Part shown: one piece after another, positions 21,677 through 30,181 of the stretch | How positions within the stretch are numbered: position 1 is the first letter of the stretch | Layout: each line of letters opens with the position of its first letter | NCBI GenBank assembly: GCA_910579435.1 | Contig: CAJTVF010000009.1 | Span: 1-60,768, forward strand | Reading direction: 5' to 3' | Source of the DNA: an uncultured Oscillibacter sp. | Lineage (GTDB): Bacteria > Bacillota > Clostridia > Oscillospirales > Oscillospiraceae | Length of the DNA stretch: 60,768 bases | Program-made: the position numbers and the translations under genes | The notes under the pieces: model-generated | What the model was told of the DNA's origin: nothing | Databases searched by the model: none | Seen by the model: the letters and a program-made list of their open reading frames with translations, nothing else

Positions 21677-24023
21677 GGACCCCGGCGGGGCCCTGGAGCA
21701 ATTTGTGGCGGAGGAGGTCCGGGAGGCCGTGGAGGCGGGGAAGGGCGTGAAGGTCCTCCGCCCCGGCGGGCGGGTCAAGGCGCCGGCCGGTTTTCTGGCC
21801 TTCTTCCTGGGAATGACGCTGGCCCTCTCCGCCCTGGGGGCGGTGGGAAACCGGATCGCCTGGGAGCGGGACCCCTCTCCCCGGTGGGAGTGGGACTGGC
21901 AGGAGACGGACGCGTTCCGGGACGAGGTTTCCCACTATCTCCGGGAGTTTTTGACCATCGGAGCCGGGGGAACGGTGGACTTCTACGGTGGGGCGTACTA
22001 CTGGGACGGCGGTTACAACGGCGCGGTGGTGGAGCAGGAGGCCATTCGGACCTGGTGGGGCTTTGGCCAGGCTGCGGAAGCCACGAGGGTGGACCAGGGA
22101 ACGCTGGAGCCCGTTCCCCCGGCGGAGCCGGAGACGGAGAAGGAGACGGAGAAGGAGCCGGACGCGGCCTATCAGGCGGACAAGAACGTCCTCTATTATA
22201 TCCGGAACGGAGAAATAAAGAACGGGAAGGTCTACAGCAATATGGACGCCGGCCTGGACAAGCTGCTGGCCCGGTCCGTGGAGGGGTACAACTTCTATCT
22301 CCAGTTTGTGGACGGCAGGGTCTCCATCTTCAAGGACGGCCAAACCCTGGACGTATACGGAGACGGATACTATGACGGCGATTCCCGGTGGTTTGTCCCC
22401 GGCTACGACAACTTCCCTGCCGGCGAGCAGCTGGAGGGGGTCAAGGTGGTCATGGCCGTCCGGGAAACGCCCATCCCGTACTACAGCGCCGACTACAAAA
22501 CCGGCGGCACCAGCTATTACTCCGGCTTTTACAGCCTCGCCCGGCAGGTGAAGGAAAGCCGGTCCTTCTACTATACCCAGGGCCTGCTGCTGTTCATCGC
22601 CATGTGGTGCCTGGTGGTTTGGTTCCTCCTGCGCAAATCCACGGAGCCGGTGAACCGGAAAATCGCCTCCTGGACCCTCCCCATCTGGACGGAAATCCGG
22701 TTCCTCGCCGGCCTGCTGCTGGCGGCCGGTCTGTTCAGCGGGCTTGCGCCGGGGGAGCTGTATTACGCCCTGCGGGACGCCTTCGTCTGGGAGAGCGGCT
22801 ATGGCGATCTCTGGATGGGCCTCGCGCGGCTGGTCTTACTCAATTTCCCAACTCTGGTGGTCCTCTTCTGGTTCTGCTGGCTGATTCACAACGACCATAA
22901 GCACAACTCCAAGGAGGTCCGGAGGTCCCTCCTCCGCGCTCTTTTTCGCTCCCTCCGGGCAAGGGACCTGAAGCGGCCTGTTGAGAAGCGGCTGAGCCGG
23001 AGCGGCGGCCTGGTGCTGCTGGTGCTGCTGGCGGGCTTTGTCCTCTCCCTGTTCCCAATGGCCGTCCTGGTCAATTTTGTGCGGACCTATCCCGGCATCT
23101 GGGAGGTGTGCCTGCTTCTCCTGGCCTGCCTTTTGGAGGTGCTGCTGGTATGGGCCCTTTACTGCGCCTGGCGGAGCCGGGGGCTGGCCCGTGACATCGC
23201 CGCCCTGGCGGACCAGGTGGAGGCCGTCCGGGCCGGGGACCTGGAGAGGCCCCTGATTCTCCCTGAGGACGCGGACCTGCGGCAGACGGCGGAGCGCCTC
23301 AACGACATCCAGGCGGGCATGAAGGCCGCCCTGGCCGAGCAGACCCGCAGCGAGCGGATGAAGGTGGAGCTGGTGAGCAACGTCTCCCACGACCTGAAAA
23401 CCCCTCTGACCTCCATCCTCTCCTACGCGGAGCTCCTCCGGCAGGAGGACCTGCCCCCGGCGGCGGCGGACTACGCAAAGATCATCGACCAGAAGGCCCA
23501 GCGGCTGAAAACCATGGTGGAGGACGTGTTTGACGTCAGCAAGGCGGCGGCGGACCAGCTCCCCGTCCATCTGGAACGGCTGGACCTGGGCAAGCTCCTC
23601 CGCCAGACCCTGGCGGACATGGACGGCCCCATTCAGGCAAGCGCCCTTACGTTCAAGGCGGAGCTTCCCGAGGAGCCGGTGATGATTACCGCCGACGGCA
23701 GGCGGCTCTACCGGGTGTTCCAGAATCTTCTCGACAACGCCCTGCGCTACGCCCTGGAGGGCAGCCGGGTCTATCTCAGATTGAAAACGGCGGAGGGAAC
23801 CGCCGAAGCCAGCGTCCGCAGCACCTCCCGCACGGAGCTTCCGGAGGGGGTGGACTTCACCGCCCGGTTCGTCCGGGGGGACTCCAGCCGCACCGACGGC
23901 GGCAGCGGCCTGGGGCTGAGCATCGCCAAGAGCTTTACGGAGGCCTGCGGCGGGAGCTTCCGGGTGGAGACGGTGGCGGACCTCTTTACGGCGGTTGTGA
24001 CGTTCCCTGTTGAGGGGGACTGA
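21648..24023 (+). CDS. Large membrane sensor histidine kinase (VanS-like core)
   Basis: 791 aa from TTG 21648, placed in the tail of the response-regulator gene with AAGGTGG upstream; the start is uncertain by some tens of residues. One helix near 46-66 and a domain of about 230 residues rich in Gly/Tyr/Asp (GDGYYDGDSRWFVPGYDNFP) are followed by about five further helices (about 300-510), a HAMP-like linker, the H-box SNVSHDLKTPLTSIL (His near 580), N-box FQNLLDNALRYA and GSGLGLSIAK. It is the partner of the regulator at 20975. The many helices suggest a membrane-embedded sensor. Confidence 0.92.
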   Translation: MDTNWNSTDKDPGGALEQFVAEEVREAVEAGKGVKVLRPGGRVKAPAGFLAFFLGMTLALSALGAVGNRIAWERDPSPRWEWDWQETDAFRDEVSHYLREFLTIGAGGTVDFYGGAYYWDGGYNGAVVEQEAIRTWWGFGQAAEATRVDQGTLEPVPPAEPETEKETEKEPDAAYQADKNVLYYIRNGEIKNGKVYSNMDAGLDKLLARSVEGYNFYLQFVDGRVSIFKDGQTLDVYGDGYYDGDSRWFVPGYDNFPAGEQLEGVKVVMAVRETPIPYYSADYKTGGTSYYSGFYSLARQVKESRSFYYTQGLLLFIAMWCLVVWFLLRKSTEPVNRKIASWTLPIWTEIRFLAGLLLAAGLFSGLAPGELYYALRDAFVWESGYGDLWMGLARLVLLNFPTLVVLFWFCWLIHNDHKHNSKEVRRSLLRALFRSLRARDLKRPVEKRLSRSGGLVLLVLLAGFVLSLFPMAVLVNFVRTYPGIWEVCLLLLACLLEVLLVWALYCAWRSRGLARDIAALADQVEAVRAGDLERPLILPEDADLRQTAERLNDIQAGMKAALAEQTRSERMKVELVSNVSHDLKTPLTSILSYAELLRQEDLPPAAADYAKIIDQKAQRLKTMVEDVFDVSKAAADQLPVHLERLDLGKLLRQTLADMDGPIQASALTFKAELPEEPVMITADGRRLYRVFQNLLDNALRYALEGSRVYLRLKTAEGTAEASVRSTSRTELPEGVDFTARFVRGDSSRTDGGSGLGLSIAKSFTEACGGSFRVETVADLFTAVVTFPVEGD

Positions 24024-24062
24024 GAGAGGTATAGAAATGATGAATACAACCCTGATGGATAT

Positions 24063-24229
24063 TCAAGGAAGCACTGATTTAATCCCCGCGCACATCTTTA
24101 CGCCTTAAATTTCCGCTGATCTGCGTCAGAAAATCTTGAAATCCGCCAGGATTTCTGCGATTTTCTTCCTTGCCAGCGAAAATTTCTGGCGCAAATCTGC
24201 ACACGTTGATTTAATCAGTGCTTCCTCAA
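24063..24229. repeat. Repeat family A, complete 167-bp copy
   Basis: Starts TCAAGGAAGCACTGATTT and ends CAGTGCTTCCTCAA, with a matching substitution at both ends. It fills most of the gap between the kinase gene and the convergent spoIIE gene. Confidence 0.85.
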
Positions 24230-24256
24230 ATCATAGAGGATGCGTGAACGCGAAAG

Positions 24257-24286
24257 CGGGCCGCCCCCATGGGCGGCCCGTTTTTC
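24257..24286. terminator. Bidirectional terminator
   Basis: CGGGCCGCCC/GGGCGGCCCG with loop CCAT, followed by TTTTT on the plus strand, directly beside the end of spoIIE. Confidence 0.88.
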
Positions 24287-24287
24287 G

Positions 24288-26327
24288 TCACGCCTCTCTC
24301 GCTTCCGTTTCCGGGCAGTACAGCACCTGCACCCCGCAGTCGTCCCGCAGCCGCTCCCGGCGGACGCTCTCCGCCAATATCAGCCCCGCCAGGTCCTGGG
24401 GGTCGTCTCCAATCCAGCCCGCCAGCAGGTTTAAAAGCCACTCGTCCTCCGCCGGGTCCGCCACGCCGTCGCTGACCATGACGGCGAAGCCGCCGGGGGC
24501 CAGGGGGGCTTTGGTCACGTCCGGCGGCGGACCCTGGAGGCCCACCGGCAGGCTGGCCCCGGTGACCCGCCGGACCACGCCCCCCCGCTTGATGTAGCTG
24601 GGGGCCGCGCCGCACTTGTAGAAGGCCGCCTCCCTGGCCCCCGGGTCGTAGACGCAGAGGTCCACGGTGGTGAAGGCCCCGGATTCCGCCCCCCGGAGGC
24701 CCATGGCGGAGTTCAGGGTTTTCAGCGCCGCCTCCGGGGCCACCCCCGCCTCCAAAAACTGCTGGAGCAGGCGGCAGACCAGGGCGGACTCCTTCCGGGC
24801 GGGCTCGCCGCTGCCCATGCCGTCCGCCAGGAGGAGGCACCAGAGGCCCCGGTCCGTCTGAAAGGAGGCCACGGTGTCCCCGCAGACGGTCTCCCCCTCC
24901 TTGGGCCGGAGGGCGGCCCCCACCCGGCAGGGGGCCCCTGCCGCCATGGCGGGGGCGGCGGCCTCCAGCCCGGCGGCGGTGGCCGTCAGCAGCTCGGAGA
25001 GCTGGGCGTACTGGCCCCGGGCGCTGCGGCGGGTCTCCTCCAATTGCCGCCGGTACTGCCGCCGGAGGAGAAAGGCGGAAAGCTCGGCGTTGATGGCCGC
25101 CAGAAGGTCCGGCAGGTGGACGCAGCGGCCGGTGAAGTAGTCCGGGAAATCCTTGGCCAGGGCCCGGCCCCGCTCCAGTAAGTAAGGGGTGGCGTCGTTC
25201 ATGGCGTTGAAGGTGCCGGTGTAGTCCTTCTGCCAGCAGAGCTCGCACAGGGCGCAGCCCCGGCAGACCTTCTCGGCGGAGCGGTCGAAGACAATGGCGG
25301 GGTTTTCGTCCGCCGCGGGAGGTGCGGCGCGGCCAATGCTGTCATAGAGGTCCCGGAGGGCCCCCGCCGCCCGGTCCAGCCGCTGCCGCCAGGGGGCGGG
25401 GACGGCGTTCTCCGCCCGCGCCGGTTTTTCAACGGGGGGGATGGCGGGCCGGACCCGCTTCCCCGCCACAAAGCGCCCGGGCACCGCCAGGAACAGGGCG
25501 GTTCCCGCCGCCGCCTCCGGCAGCAGGGGCAAGGGCTGGCCCTCCGCCAGCGCCGCCGCCCCCGCCGAGGCCAGGAAGGCCAGCGCCGCCCCGGCCCGCC
25601 GCCGCCCCTGGCGGCAGCCCGCCGCCAGGCCCGCCAGGCCCAGGGCGGCGGTGAGGGGCAGGCGGCTTCCGCACAGCTCCGCCGTCAGCCCCAGCCCCAG
25701 GCCGAAGGCCGCCCCTCCGGCGGGGCCCCGGTCATAGGCCGCCAGAACCGCCAGGAAGCACAGCAGGGCCCGGGCGGGGGAGAAGCCCAGAATCTCCAGC
25801 TCCTCCACCGCCGTCACCAGGGCCCCCGCCAGAAACAGGAGGCCGTCCACAATCTCCCGGCCCTCCCCGCCCCGGAGAAGGGGGAAGAACAGCCAGGCGG
25901 AGGCCCCCAGCAGCACCGACGCCGCCAGGCAGTCCGCCAGCCGGTCCAGGGGGGAGAGGGATTGCAGGATGTAAATGCCCTCCACGGTGACGAAGAGGCC
26001 CACCGCCGTCAACGCCATGGGCCGGGGCCGGGAGGGAATCCAGGTGCCCCCCAGGGCCGTGGAGGCGGCCAGGATCAGCACCGCCGCCGCCAGGAAGGGC
26101 AGGGCCCCCGCGAAGGGCAGGAACAGCGCCGCCCCGGCAAAGGCCCCCGCCAGGGCCGCGCCCCCCTCCAGCCCCGGCCCCGCCGCCGCCATCCAGCCCA
26201 GGGCGAAGGGGGCGGCGCCTCCGGCGGTCTGCCCGGCGGTCAGCGCCGCCGAGAGAAAAAAGCGGACGCCCAGATGCACCAGCCGTCCGGCCCGCTCCCG
26301 TTCCAATATCAGCTGCCCGTGTACCAC
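24288..26327 (-). CDS. spoIIE: Stage II sporulation protein E (PP2C phosphatase)
   Basis: 679 aa from GTG 26327, chosen because GAGGAGGG lies 7 bp upstream; an ATG at 26360 has no ribosome site. The N-terminal half (about 20-290) is a string of about ten hydrophobic Ala/Leu/Gly-rich helices. A Cys-rich central segment (CRGCALCELCWQKDY) is followed by a C-terminal PP2C domain with LLADGMGSGEPA, LNSAMGLRGAESGAFTTVDL and VMVSDGVAD. SpoIIE dephosphorylates SpoIIAA in the forespore to release sigma-F. This supports a spore-forming organism. Confidence 0.95.
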   Translation of the reverse strand: MVHGQLILERERAGRLVHLGVRFFLSAALTAGQTAGGAAPFALGWMAAAGPGLEGGAALAGAFAGAALFLPFAGALPFLAAAVLILAASTALGGTWIPSRPRPMALTAVGLFVTVEGIYILQSLSPLDRLADCLAASVLLGASAWLFFPLLRGGEGREIVDGLLFLAGALVTAVEELEILGFSPARALLCFLAVLAAYDRGPAGGAAFGLGLGLTAELCGSRLPLTAALGLAGLAAGCRQGRRRAGAALAFLASAGAAALAEGQPLPLLPEAAAGTALFLAVPGRFVAGKRVRPAIPPVEKPARAENAVPAPWRQRLDRAAGALRDLYDSIGRAAPPAADENPAIVFDRSAEKVCRGCALCELCWQKDYTGTFNAMNDATPYLLERGRALAKDFPDYFTGRCVHLPDLLAAINAELSAFLLRRQYRRQLEETRRSARGQYAQLSELLTATAAGLEAAAPAMAAGAPCRVGAALRPKEGETVCGDTVASFQTDRGLWCLLLADGMGSGEPARKESALVCRLLQQFLEAGVAPEAALKTLNSAMGLRGAESGAFTTVDLCVYDPGAREAAFYKCGAAPSYIKRGGVVRRVTGASLPVGLQGPPPDVTKAPLAPGGFAVMVSDGVADPAEDEWLLNLLAGWIGDDPQDLAGLILAESVRRERLRDDCGVQVLYCPETEAREA

Positions 26328-26452
26328 AGCTTGTCCCTCCTCGAAATGTTGTTCTCCCATTGTAGCGCCGGAGGGAGAAGAAACCCGTCGGGAAAGGTGC
26401 CGGGAGGATTTTCCCGGAGGAAAAACAGGATGGAAACCGCCGGAGGGCTGTG

Positions 26453-26619
26453 TTAAGGAAGCACTGATTTAATCAACGCGTGCAGATTTGCGCCAGAAAT
26501 TTTCGCTGGCAAGGAAGAAAATTGCAGGAATCCTGGCGGATTTCAAGATTTTCTGACGCAGATCAGCGGAAATTTATGGCGTAAAGATGTGCGCGGGGAT
26601 TAAATCAGTGCTTCCTTAA
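26453..26619. repeat. Repeat family A, complete 167-bp copy (best preserved)
   Basis: Perfect 22-bp terminal inverted repeats beginning TTAAGGAAGCACTGATTT. It is inverted relative to the copies at 7342 and 24063. No gene lies in 26328-26728; apart from this element, only the upstream sequence of the next gene is present. Confidence 0.9.
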
Positions 26620-26728
26620 AATGGGAAAAACGGGACTCAACCGGCGGTTGAGTCCGGGAAATCCACCGGCGGTTCCTGGAAAAGCCGGGGCGGCGGGAAT
26701 AGAATCGGGGAGGAAAGGGGATGCGGAC

Positions 26729-27520
26729 ATGGACCAGAGCAAAATCGGAACCTTTATTATGGAGCGCCGGAAGGAGCGGGGGCTGACCCAGGCCCAGCTG
26801 GCGGAACGGCTGAATATCACGGACCGGGCGGTGTCGAAATGGGAGACGGGCAAAAGCCTGCCGGACTCCTCCATCATGCTGGCGCTGTGCGAAATCCTGG
26901 ACATCACGGCGGACCAGCTTCTCAGCGGGGGGCGGGAGGCCAAGGCGGCGGAGAGCGCCCCTTCGCTTCCAAAAGAAACCGCGGGGCGCGTTCCCCGCCG
27001 GGGGAAGCGGCGGCGGCTGGCCCTCCTGCTGACCGGGGGGCTGTTCACCGGCGCGCTGGTATGCTTCATCTGCGACACGGCCCTTACCGGCGGACTGGGC
27101 TGGTCGCGGATCGTGGCGGTTTCCGCAGGGTACGCCTGGGCGGCGCTTCTCCCCTGGGTCATTCTGAAACGGGGAGGAGCGGCGGGAAGCCTCTTGAGCC
27201 TCAGCGTGTTCACGGCTCCCTATCTATACAGTCTCAGCCGGCTGCTGCGGGTCCGGGCGGTGTTTGCTGTGGGGACGGCGATGGCCGTTCTTTCCCTTGT
27301 GTTTTTGTGGCTGATTTACGCCGCCTTCCGCCGCATGGGCAGGACCTCCCGGGCCCTGGGGACCGCGTGCTTGCTGCTGGCGGGGCTGACGGCTTCCATC
27401 AACGGGGCGCTGTATCTTTTGGAGGCCGCGCCGCCGCCGGACGCCTGGAACGGAATGAGCGTGCTGCTTTTTCTGCTGGCGGCGGCGGTGTGCTTCACCT
27501 GGAAGCGGGGCGGGGAATGA
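26729..27520 (+). CDS. XRE-family regulator with membrane-spanning C-terminus
   Basis: 263 aa. The N-terminal HTH (about 6-60) has LTQAQLAERLNITDRAVSKW and ETGKSLPDSS, the usual XRE form. A basic linker (RVPRRGKRRRL) is followed by about six hydrophobic helices (about 92-260). Such HTH-membrane proteins are common in Firmicutes and may link membrane state to transcription, though the mechanism is not established. ATG 26729 is chosen with AGGAAAGGGG upstream; a longer open frame runs back to the adjacent repeat and is unlikely to be coding. Confidence 0.88.
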   Translation: MDQSKIGTFIMERRKERGLTQAQLAERLNITDRAVSKWETGKSLPDSSIMLALCEILDITADQLLSGGREAKAAESAPSLPKETAGRVPRRGKRRRLALLLTGGLFTGALVCFICDTALTGGLGWSRIVAVSAGYAWAALLPWVILKRGGAAGSLLSLSVFTAPYLYSLSRLLRVRAVFAVGTAMAVLSLVFLWLIYAAFRRMGRTSRALGTACLLLAGLTASINGALYLLEAAPPPDAWNGMSVLLFLLAAAVCFTWKRGGE

Positions 27521-27560
27521 AAAAAGCGGGAGGCTTCCTTTAAGGAAGCCTCCCGTTTTA
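27521..27560. terminator. Bidirectional terminator
   Basis: CGGGAGGCTTCCTT pairs with AAGGAAGCCTCCCG, with AAAAAA before and TTTTA after. It serves the convergent XRE-membrane and PTS genes. Confidence 0.92.
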
Positions 27561-27578
27561 TTTGCCGTTTCGCCGGAT

Positions 27579-28688
27579 TCAGCCCGCCAGGGTCAAATCG
27601 CCGTCCTTCACCCAGCCCGCCTTCCGGCAGAGCTGGTTGACAAGCGGGCAGATGACGGCGGGGAGGACGAAGGAAATCAAAATCAGCCCCGCCCAGTCCA
27701 TGGCCCCGGGGGCAATGGCCGCCGCCCCGTTGGCCAGGGCCTGCTCGCTGGGGGCCAGCCAGCCGGTCCAGACCCCCAGCTGGCCGCAGAGGCCGCAGGT
27801 GCCCATGCCGGAGTTGATGGCCGCGCCGTTCATCTCCAGGCGGAACAGGCACGTGGCGATGGGCCCGGTAATGGCGGAGGTCACCGTGGGCGCGATCCAG
27901 ATTTTGGGATTCCGCACAATGTTGGGCATTTGCAGCATGGAGGTGCCCAGGCCCTGGCTCACAAGGCCCCCCCATCCGTTCTCCCGGAAGCTCATGACGG
28001 CGAAGCCCACCATCTGGGCGCAGCAGCCCGCCACGGCGGCGCCTCCCGCCAAGCCCGTCAGCCCCAGGACGGAGCAGATGGCGGCGGAGGAAATGGGCAG
28101 GGTCAGGGCCACGCCCACCAGCACGGAGACCAGAATGCCCATGAGGAAGGGCTGGAGCTCCGTGGCGCGCATGATGAGCCGGCCGAAGGCGCTGGCGGCG
28201 CTGGCGATGGGGGGCGCGATGACCCAGGCCGTTCCGATGCCCACCAGGGTGGTGACGATGGGGGTCACCAGGATGTCGATTTTCGTCTCCTTGCTGACGG
28301 CCTTGCCGCACTCGGCGGCGATGATGGCCACGAACAGCACCGCCAGGGGCCCCCCGGCCTTGCCCAGGGCGTTGCAGGCGTAGCCCACCGTCGCCAGGGA
28401 GAACAGGACCATGGGCGGGGCCTGGAGGGCGTAGCCAATGGCCGCCGCCATGGCCGCGCCGCTCATGAAGGAGGCCATGCCGCCGATGGTATAGCCCACC
28501 TCGTTGATGGTGATGATCTGCGCGGTCAGGAAGCCGATATGGAACTGGGAGCCGATGGTGTTGAGAATCGTGCCGACGAGCAGGGAGCAGAACAGGCCCT
28601 GGGCCATCGCCCCCAGGGCGTCGATGCCGTAGCGGCGGGGGTCGATCACGATGTTTTTGCGTTTCAGGAACGCCTTGACGTTTTCCAT
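27579..28688 (-). CDS. PTS-type sugar transporter subunit IIC (PTS_EIIC_2 family)
   Basis: 369 aa, about ten hydrophobic helices rich in Gly/Ala. Segments such as NEVGYTIGGMASFMSGAAMAAAIGY and NGAAINSGMGTCGLCGQLG (each 19-25 residues, cited by position about 55-80 and 300-320) match the membrane PTS IIC-like family. No EIIA or EIIB domain is fused and none is adjacent, so it may act as a stand-alone transporter or borrow partners. ATG 28688 is used; the frame runs on upstream through the operator region without a start signal. Expression is probably repressed by a factor binding the large palindrome over its promoter. Confidence 0.85.
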   Translation of the reverse strand: MENVKAFLKRKNIVIDPRRYGIDALGAMAQGLFCSLLVGTILNTIGSQFHIGFLTAQIITINEVGYTIGGMASFMSGAAMAAAIGYALQAPPMVLFSLATVGYACNALGKAGGPLAVLFVAIIAAECGKAVSKETKIDILVTPIVTTLVGIGTAWVIAPPIASAASAFGRLIMRATELQPFLMGILVSVLVGVALTLPISSAAICSVLGLTGLAGGAAVAGCCAQMVGFAVMSFRENGWGGLVSQGLGTSMLQMPNIVRNPKIWIAPTVTSAITGPIATCLFRLEMNGAAINSGMGTCGLCGQLGVWTGWLAPSEQALANGAAAIAPGAMDWAGLILISFVLPAVICPLVNQLCRKAGWVKDGDLTLAG

Positions 28689-28754
28689 GGGAAGCACCTG
28701 TTTCTTTCTTAAGATTCCTTCGCGGAGGCCGCTTGTGGACCGCCGTAAGCGAGA

Positions 28755-28819
28755 ATAAGCCTTGCAGGTGTCTTGACACCTGCAAGGCTTATCATACGCA
28801 CGCAAACCCGTTTTGTCAA
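28755..28819 (-). promoter_or_regulatory. PTS IIC promoter with an 18-bp-arm palindromic operator
   Basis: On the minus strand TTGACA (28819-28814), a 17-bp spacer and TATGAT (28796-28791). A perfect palindrome with arms ATAAGCCTTGCAGGTGTC (28755-28772) and its complement (28775-28792), separated by TT, covers the transcription start and touches the -10. It is either an operator or a very stable 5' hairpin on the mRNA. Confidence 0.75.
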
Positions 28820-28829
28820 TAGGGAGTTT

Positions 28830-29471
28830 TCACTCCGCCCGGCGGGGCCGGTTTTCCAGCAGGGCGTCGTAGGCCCTGGAGGCGTCCGGCCAGTTCACCT
28901 TCCGCCACCAGCCCTCGAAGTAGTCCGGCCGGCGGTTCTGGTAGTCCAGGTAATAGGCGTGCTCCCACACGTCGCACAGAAACAGGGGGACCAGGGGGAG
29001 GGGCACGTCCTGGTTCGGGGTCTTGACCACGGAGAGCCGCCCCTCGCTGTCGCTGACCAGCCAGGCCCAGCCGGAGCCGAACTGCCCCAGGGCCGCGTTT
29101 TTCATGGCGGCCTTCAGGCTCTCCAGGTCCCCGAAGTCCCGGACGATGGCGCCGTCCAGGGGGCCCATGGGGGAGGAGGCGGGGCCGGGGGCCAGGGTCT
29201 TGAAATAAAGGTCGTGGTTATAGACGCCCCCGGCGTTGTTCCGCACGCCCTGGCGGATTTCCTCCGGCAGGCGGGGCCACTCCTGGACCAGCCGCTCCAG
29301 GGGCCAGTCCTGAACCTCCGGATGCTTCTCCAGGAGCTTGTTCAGGTTGTCGGCGTAGGTCTGGAAGTGCTTGTCGTGGTGGAAGTGCAGCGTCCGCTCC
29401 CCAATCTCCGGCAGCAGGGCGTCATAGCCGTAGGGCAGGGGCGGGAGCGTAAAGGGATAATGGGATTCCAT
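28830..29471 (-). CDS. Iron/manganese superoxide dismutase
   Basis: 213 aa, standard Fe/Mn-SOD length. Metal ligands are visible: His31 in LHFHHDKHFQTY, His86 in NNAGGVYNHDLYF, and Asp167 and His171 in LCDVWEHAYYLDY. The enzyme converts superoxide to oxygen and hydrogen peroxide in the cytoplasm. Metal preference cannot be decided from these motifs. It is divergent from a lipoprotein gene. It complements the rubrerythrin for oxygen defence in a presumed anaerobe. TATACT-like sequences occur upstream, but no clear -35. Confidence 0.95.
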   Translation of the reverse strand: MESHYPFTLPPLPYGYDALLPEIGERTLHFHHDKHFQTYADNLNKLLEKHPEVQDWPLERLVQEWPRLPEEIRQGVRNNAGGVYNHDLYFKTLAPGPASSPMGPLDGAIVRDFGDLESLKAAMKNAALGQFGSGWAWLVSDSEGRLSVVKTPNQDVPLPLVPLFLCDVWEHAYYLDYQNRRPDYFEGWWRKVNWPDASRAYDALLENRPRRAE

Positions 29472-29567
29472 AGGGTTCTCCTTTCATGGCGGTTGCTTCG
29501 TATAGTATATGTGAAAGAAGGGCCTGGCATACAGAGAGAAAATTTTTAAAAAATTTCCGCAAAGTTT

Positions 29568-29599
29568 GGAACAAACGCCGCCGCGCCATCGTCTATAAT
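29568..29599 (+). promoter_or_regulatory. Candidate ECF-type promoter of the lipoprotein-stalk operon
   Basis: GGAAC (29568-29572), a 17-bp spacer and CGTC (29590-29593), the arrangement read by many ECF sigma factors. TATAAT (29594-29599) is also present but has no usable sigma-A -35 at 17-18 bp. Two ECF sigma genes lie in this window. Confidence 0.4.
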
Positions 29600-29638
29600 A
29601 GGGGCGGCCAAAGACGGCACAAGAAAGAAGTGAGAGCC

Positions 29639-30181
29639 ATGAAGCAGTTTATCTGGATGCTCTGCGGGATTTTTGCCTCGGGGCTGCTGCTGGGGACCCT
29701 CAGCGCCTGCGGGGCGGACCAATTCAGCACGTGCGTAATCACCACGGAGAAGCCCTCTCCCGCCCAGGAGGCGGCTCCCGCTCCGGCGGACCAGCCGGAG
29801 GACCAGCCCGCGCCGGAGGACGCCCCCAAGCCCGGGGCCTCCATCACCGCCGGGGAGGACGGGGCCCTCACCGCCGCCTTCCCCAGGGAGGCCGACGGGG
29901 ACGGGCTGGTCTGTTACATCCTCACCGGAGAGTGGTACAACCAGCCTCATTTCTCCGGGGACGGCAGCTTCTCCCAAATTTGGGGGGCCGGCCCGGTGGA
30001 CGGGACGGCTCTGGAGGATTGGCTGAACGCGTACACCGGCGGGGCGGAGCCCCTGAAGATTCCCTGCCTGCCCCTGGAGGAGGTATCCATCTCCGCTCTG
30101 GGCTTTCCCAAGCCGGAGGCGGCTTACCCCGAACCTTTGGTTAACCAATCAGCATTCAATACAAGGAGGAAATTGTTATGA
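29639..30181 (+). CDS. Secreted lipoprotein, function unknown
   Basis: 180 aa from ATG 29639, after AAGAAGTGAGA. It has a lipoprotein signal peptide with lipobox LSAC (Cys24). A Pro/Ala/Glu-rich linker (about 40-70) is followed by a compact domain with GLVCYILTGEWYNQPHFSG and FSQIWGAG. The stop codon overlaps the next start (ATGA), so the two genes are translationally coupled. The downstream protein also has an FSQVWG segment, so the pair may bind related ligands. The family is not recognised. Confidence 0.8.
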   Translation: MKQFIWMLCGIFASGLLLGTLSACGADQFSTCVITTEKPSPAQEAAPAPADQPEDQPAPEDAPKPGASITAGEDGALTAAFPREADGDGLVCYILTGEWYNQPHFSGDGSFSQIWGAGPVDGTALEDWLNAYTGGAEPLKIPCLPLEEVSISALGFPKPEAAYPEPLVNQSAFNTRRKLL

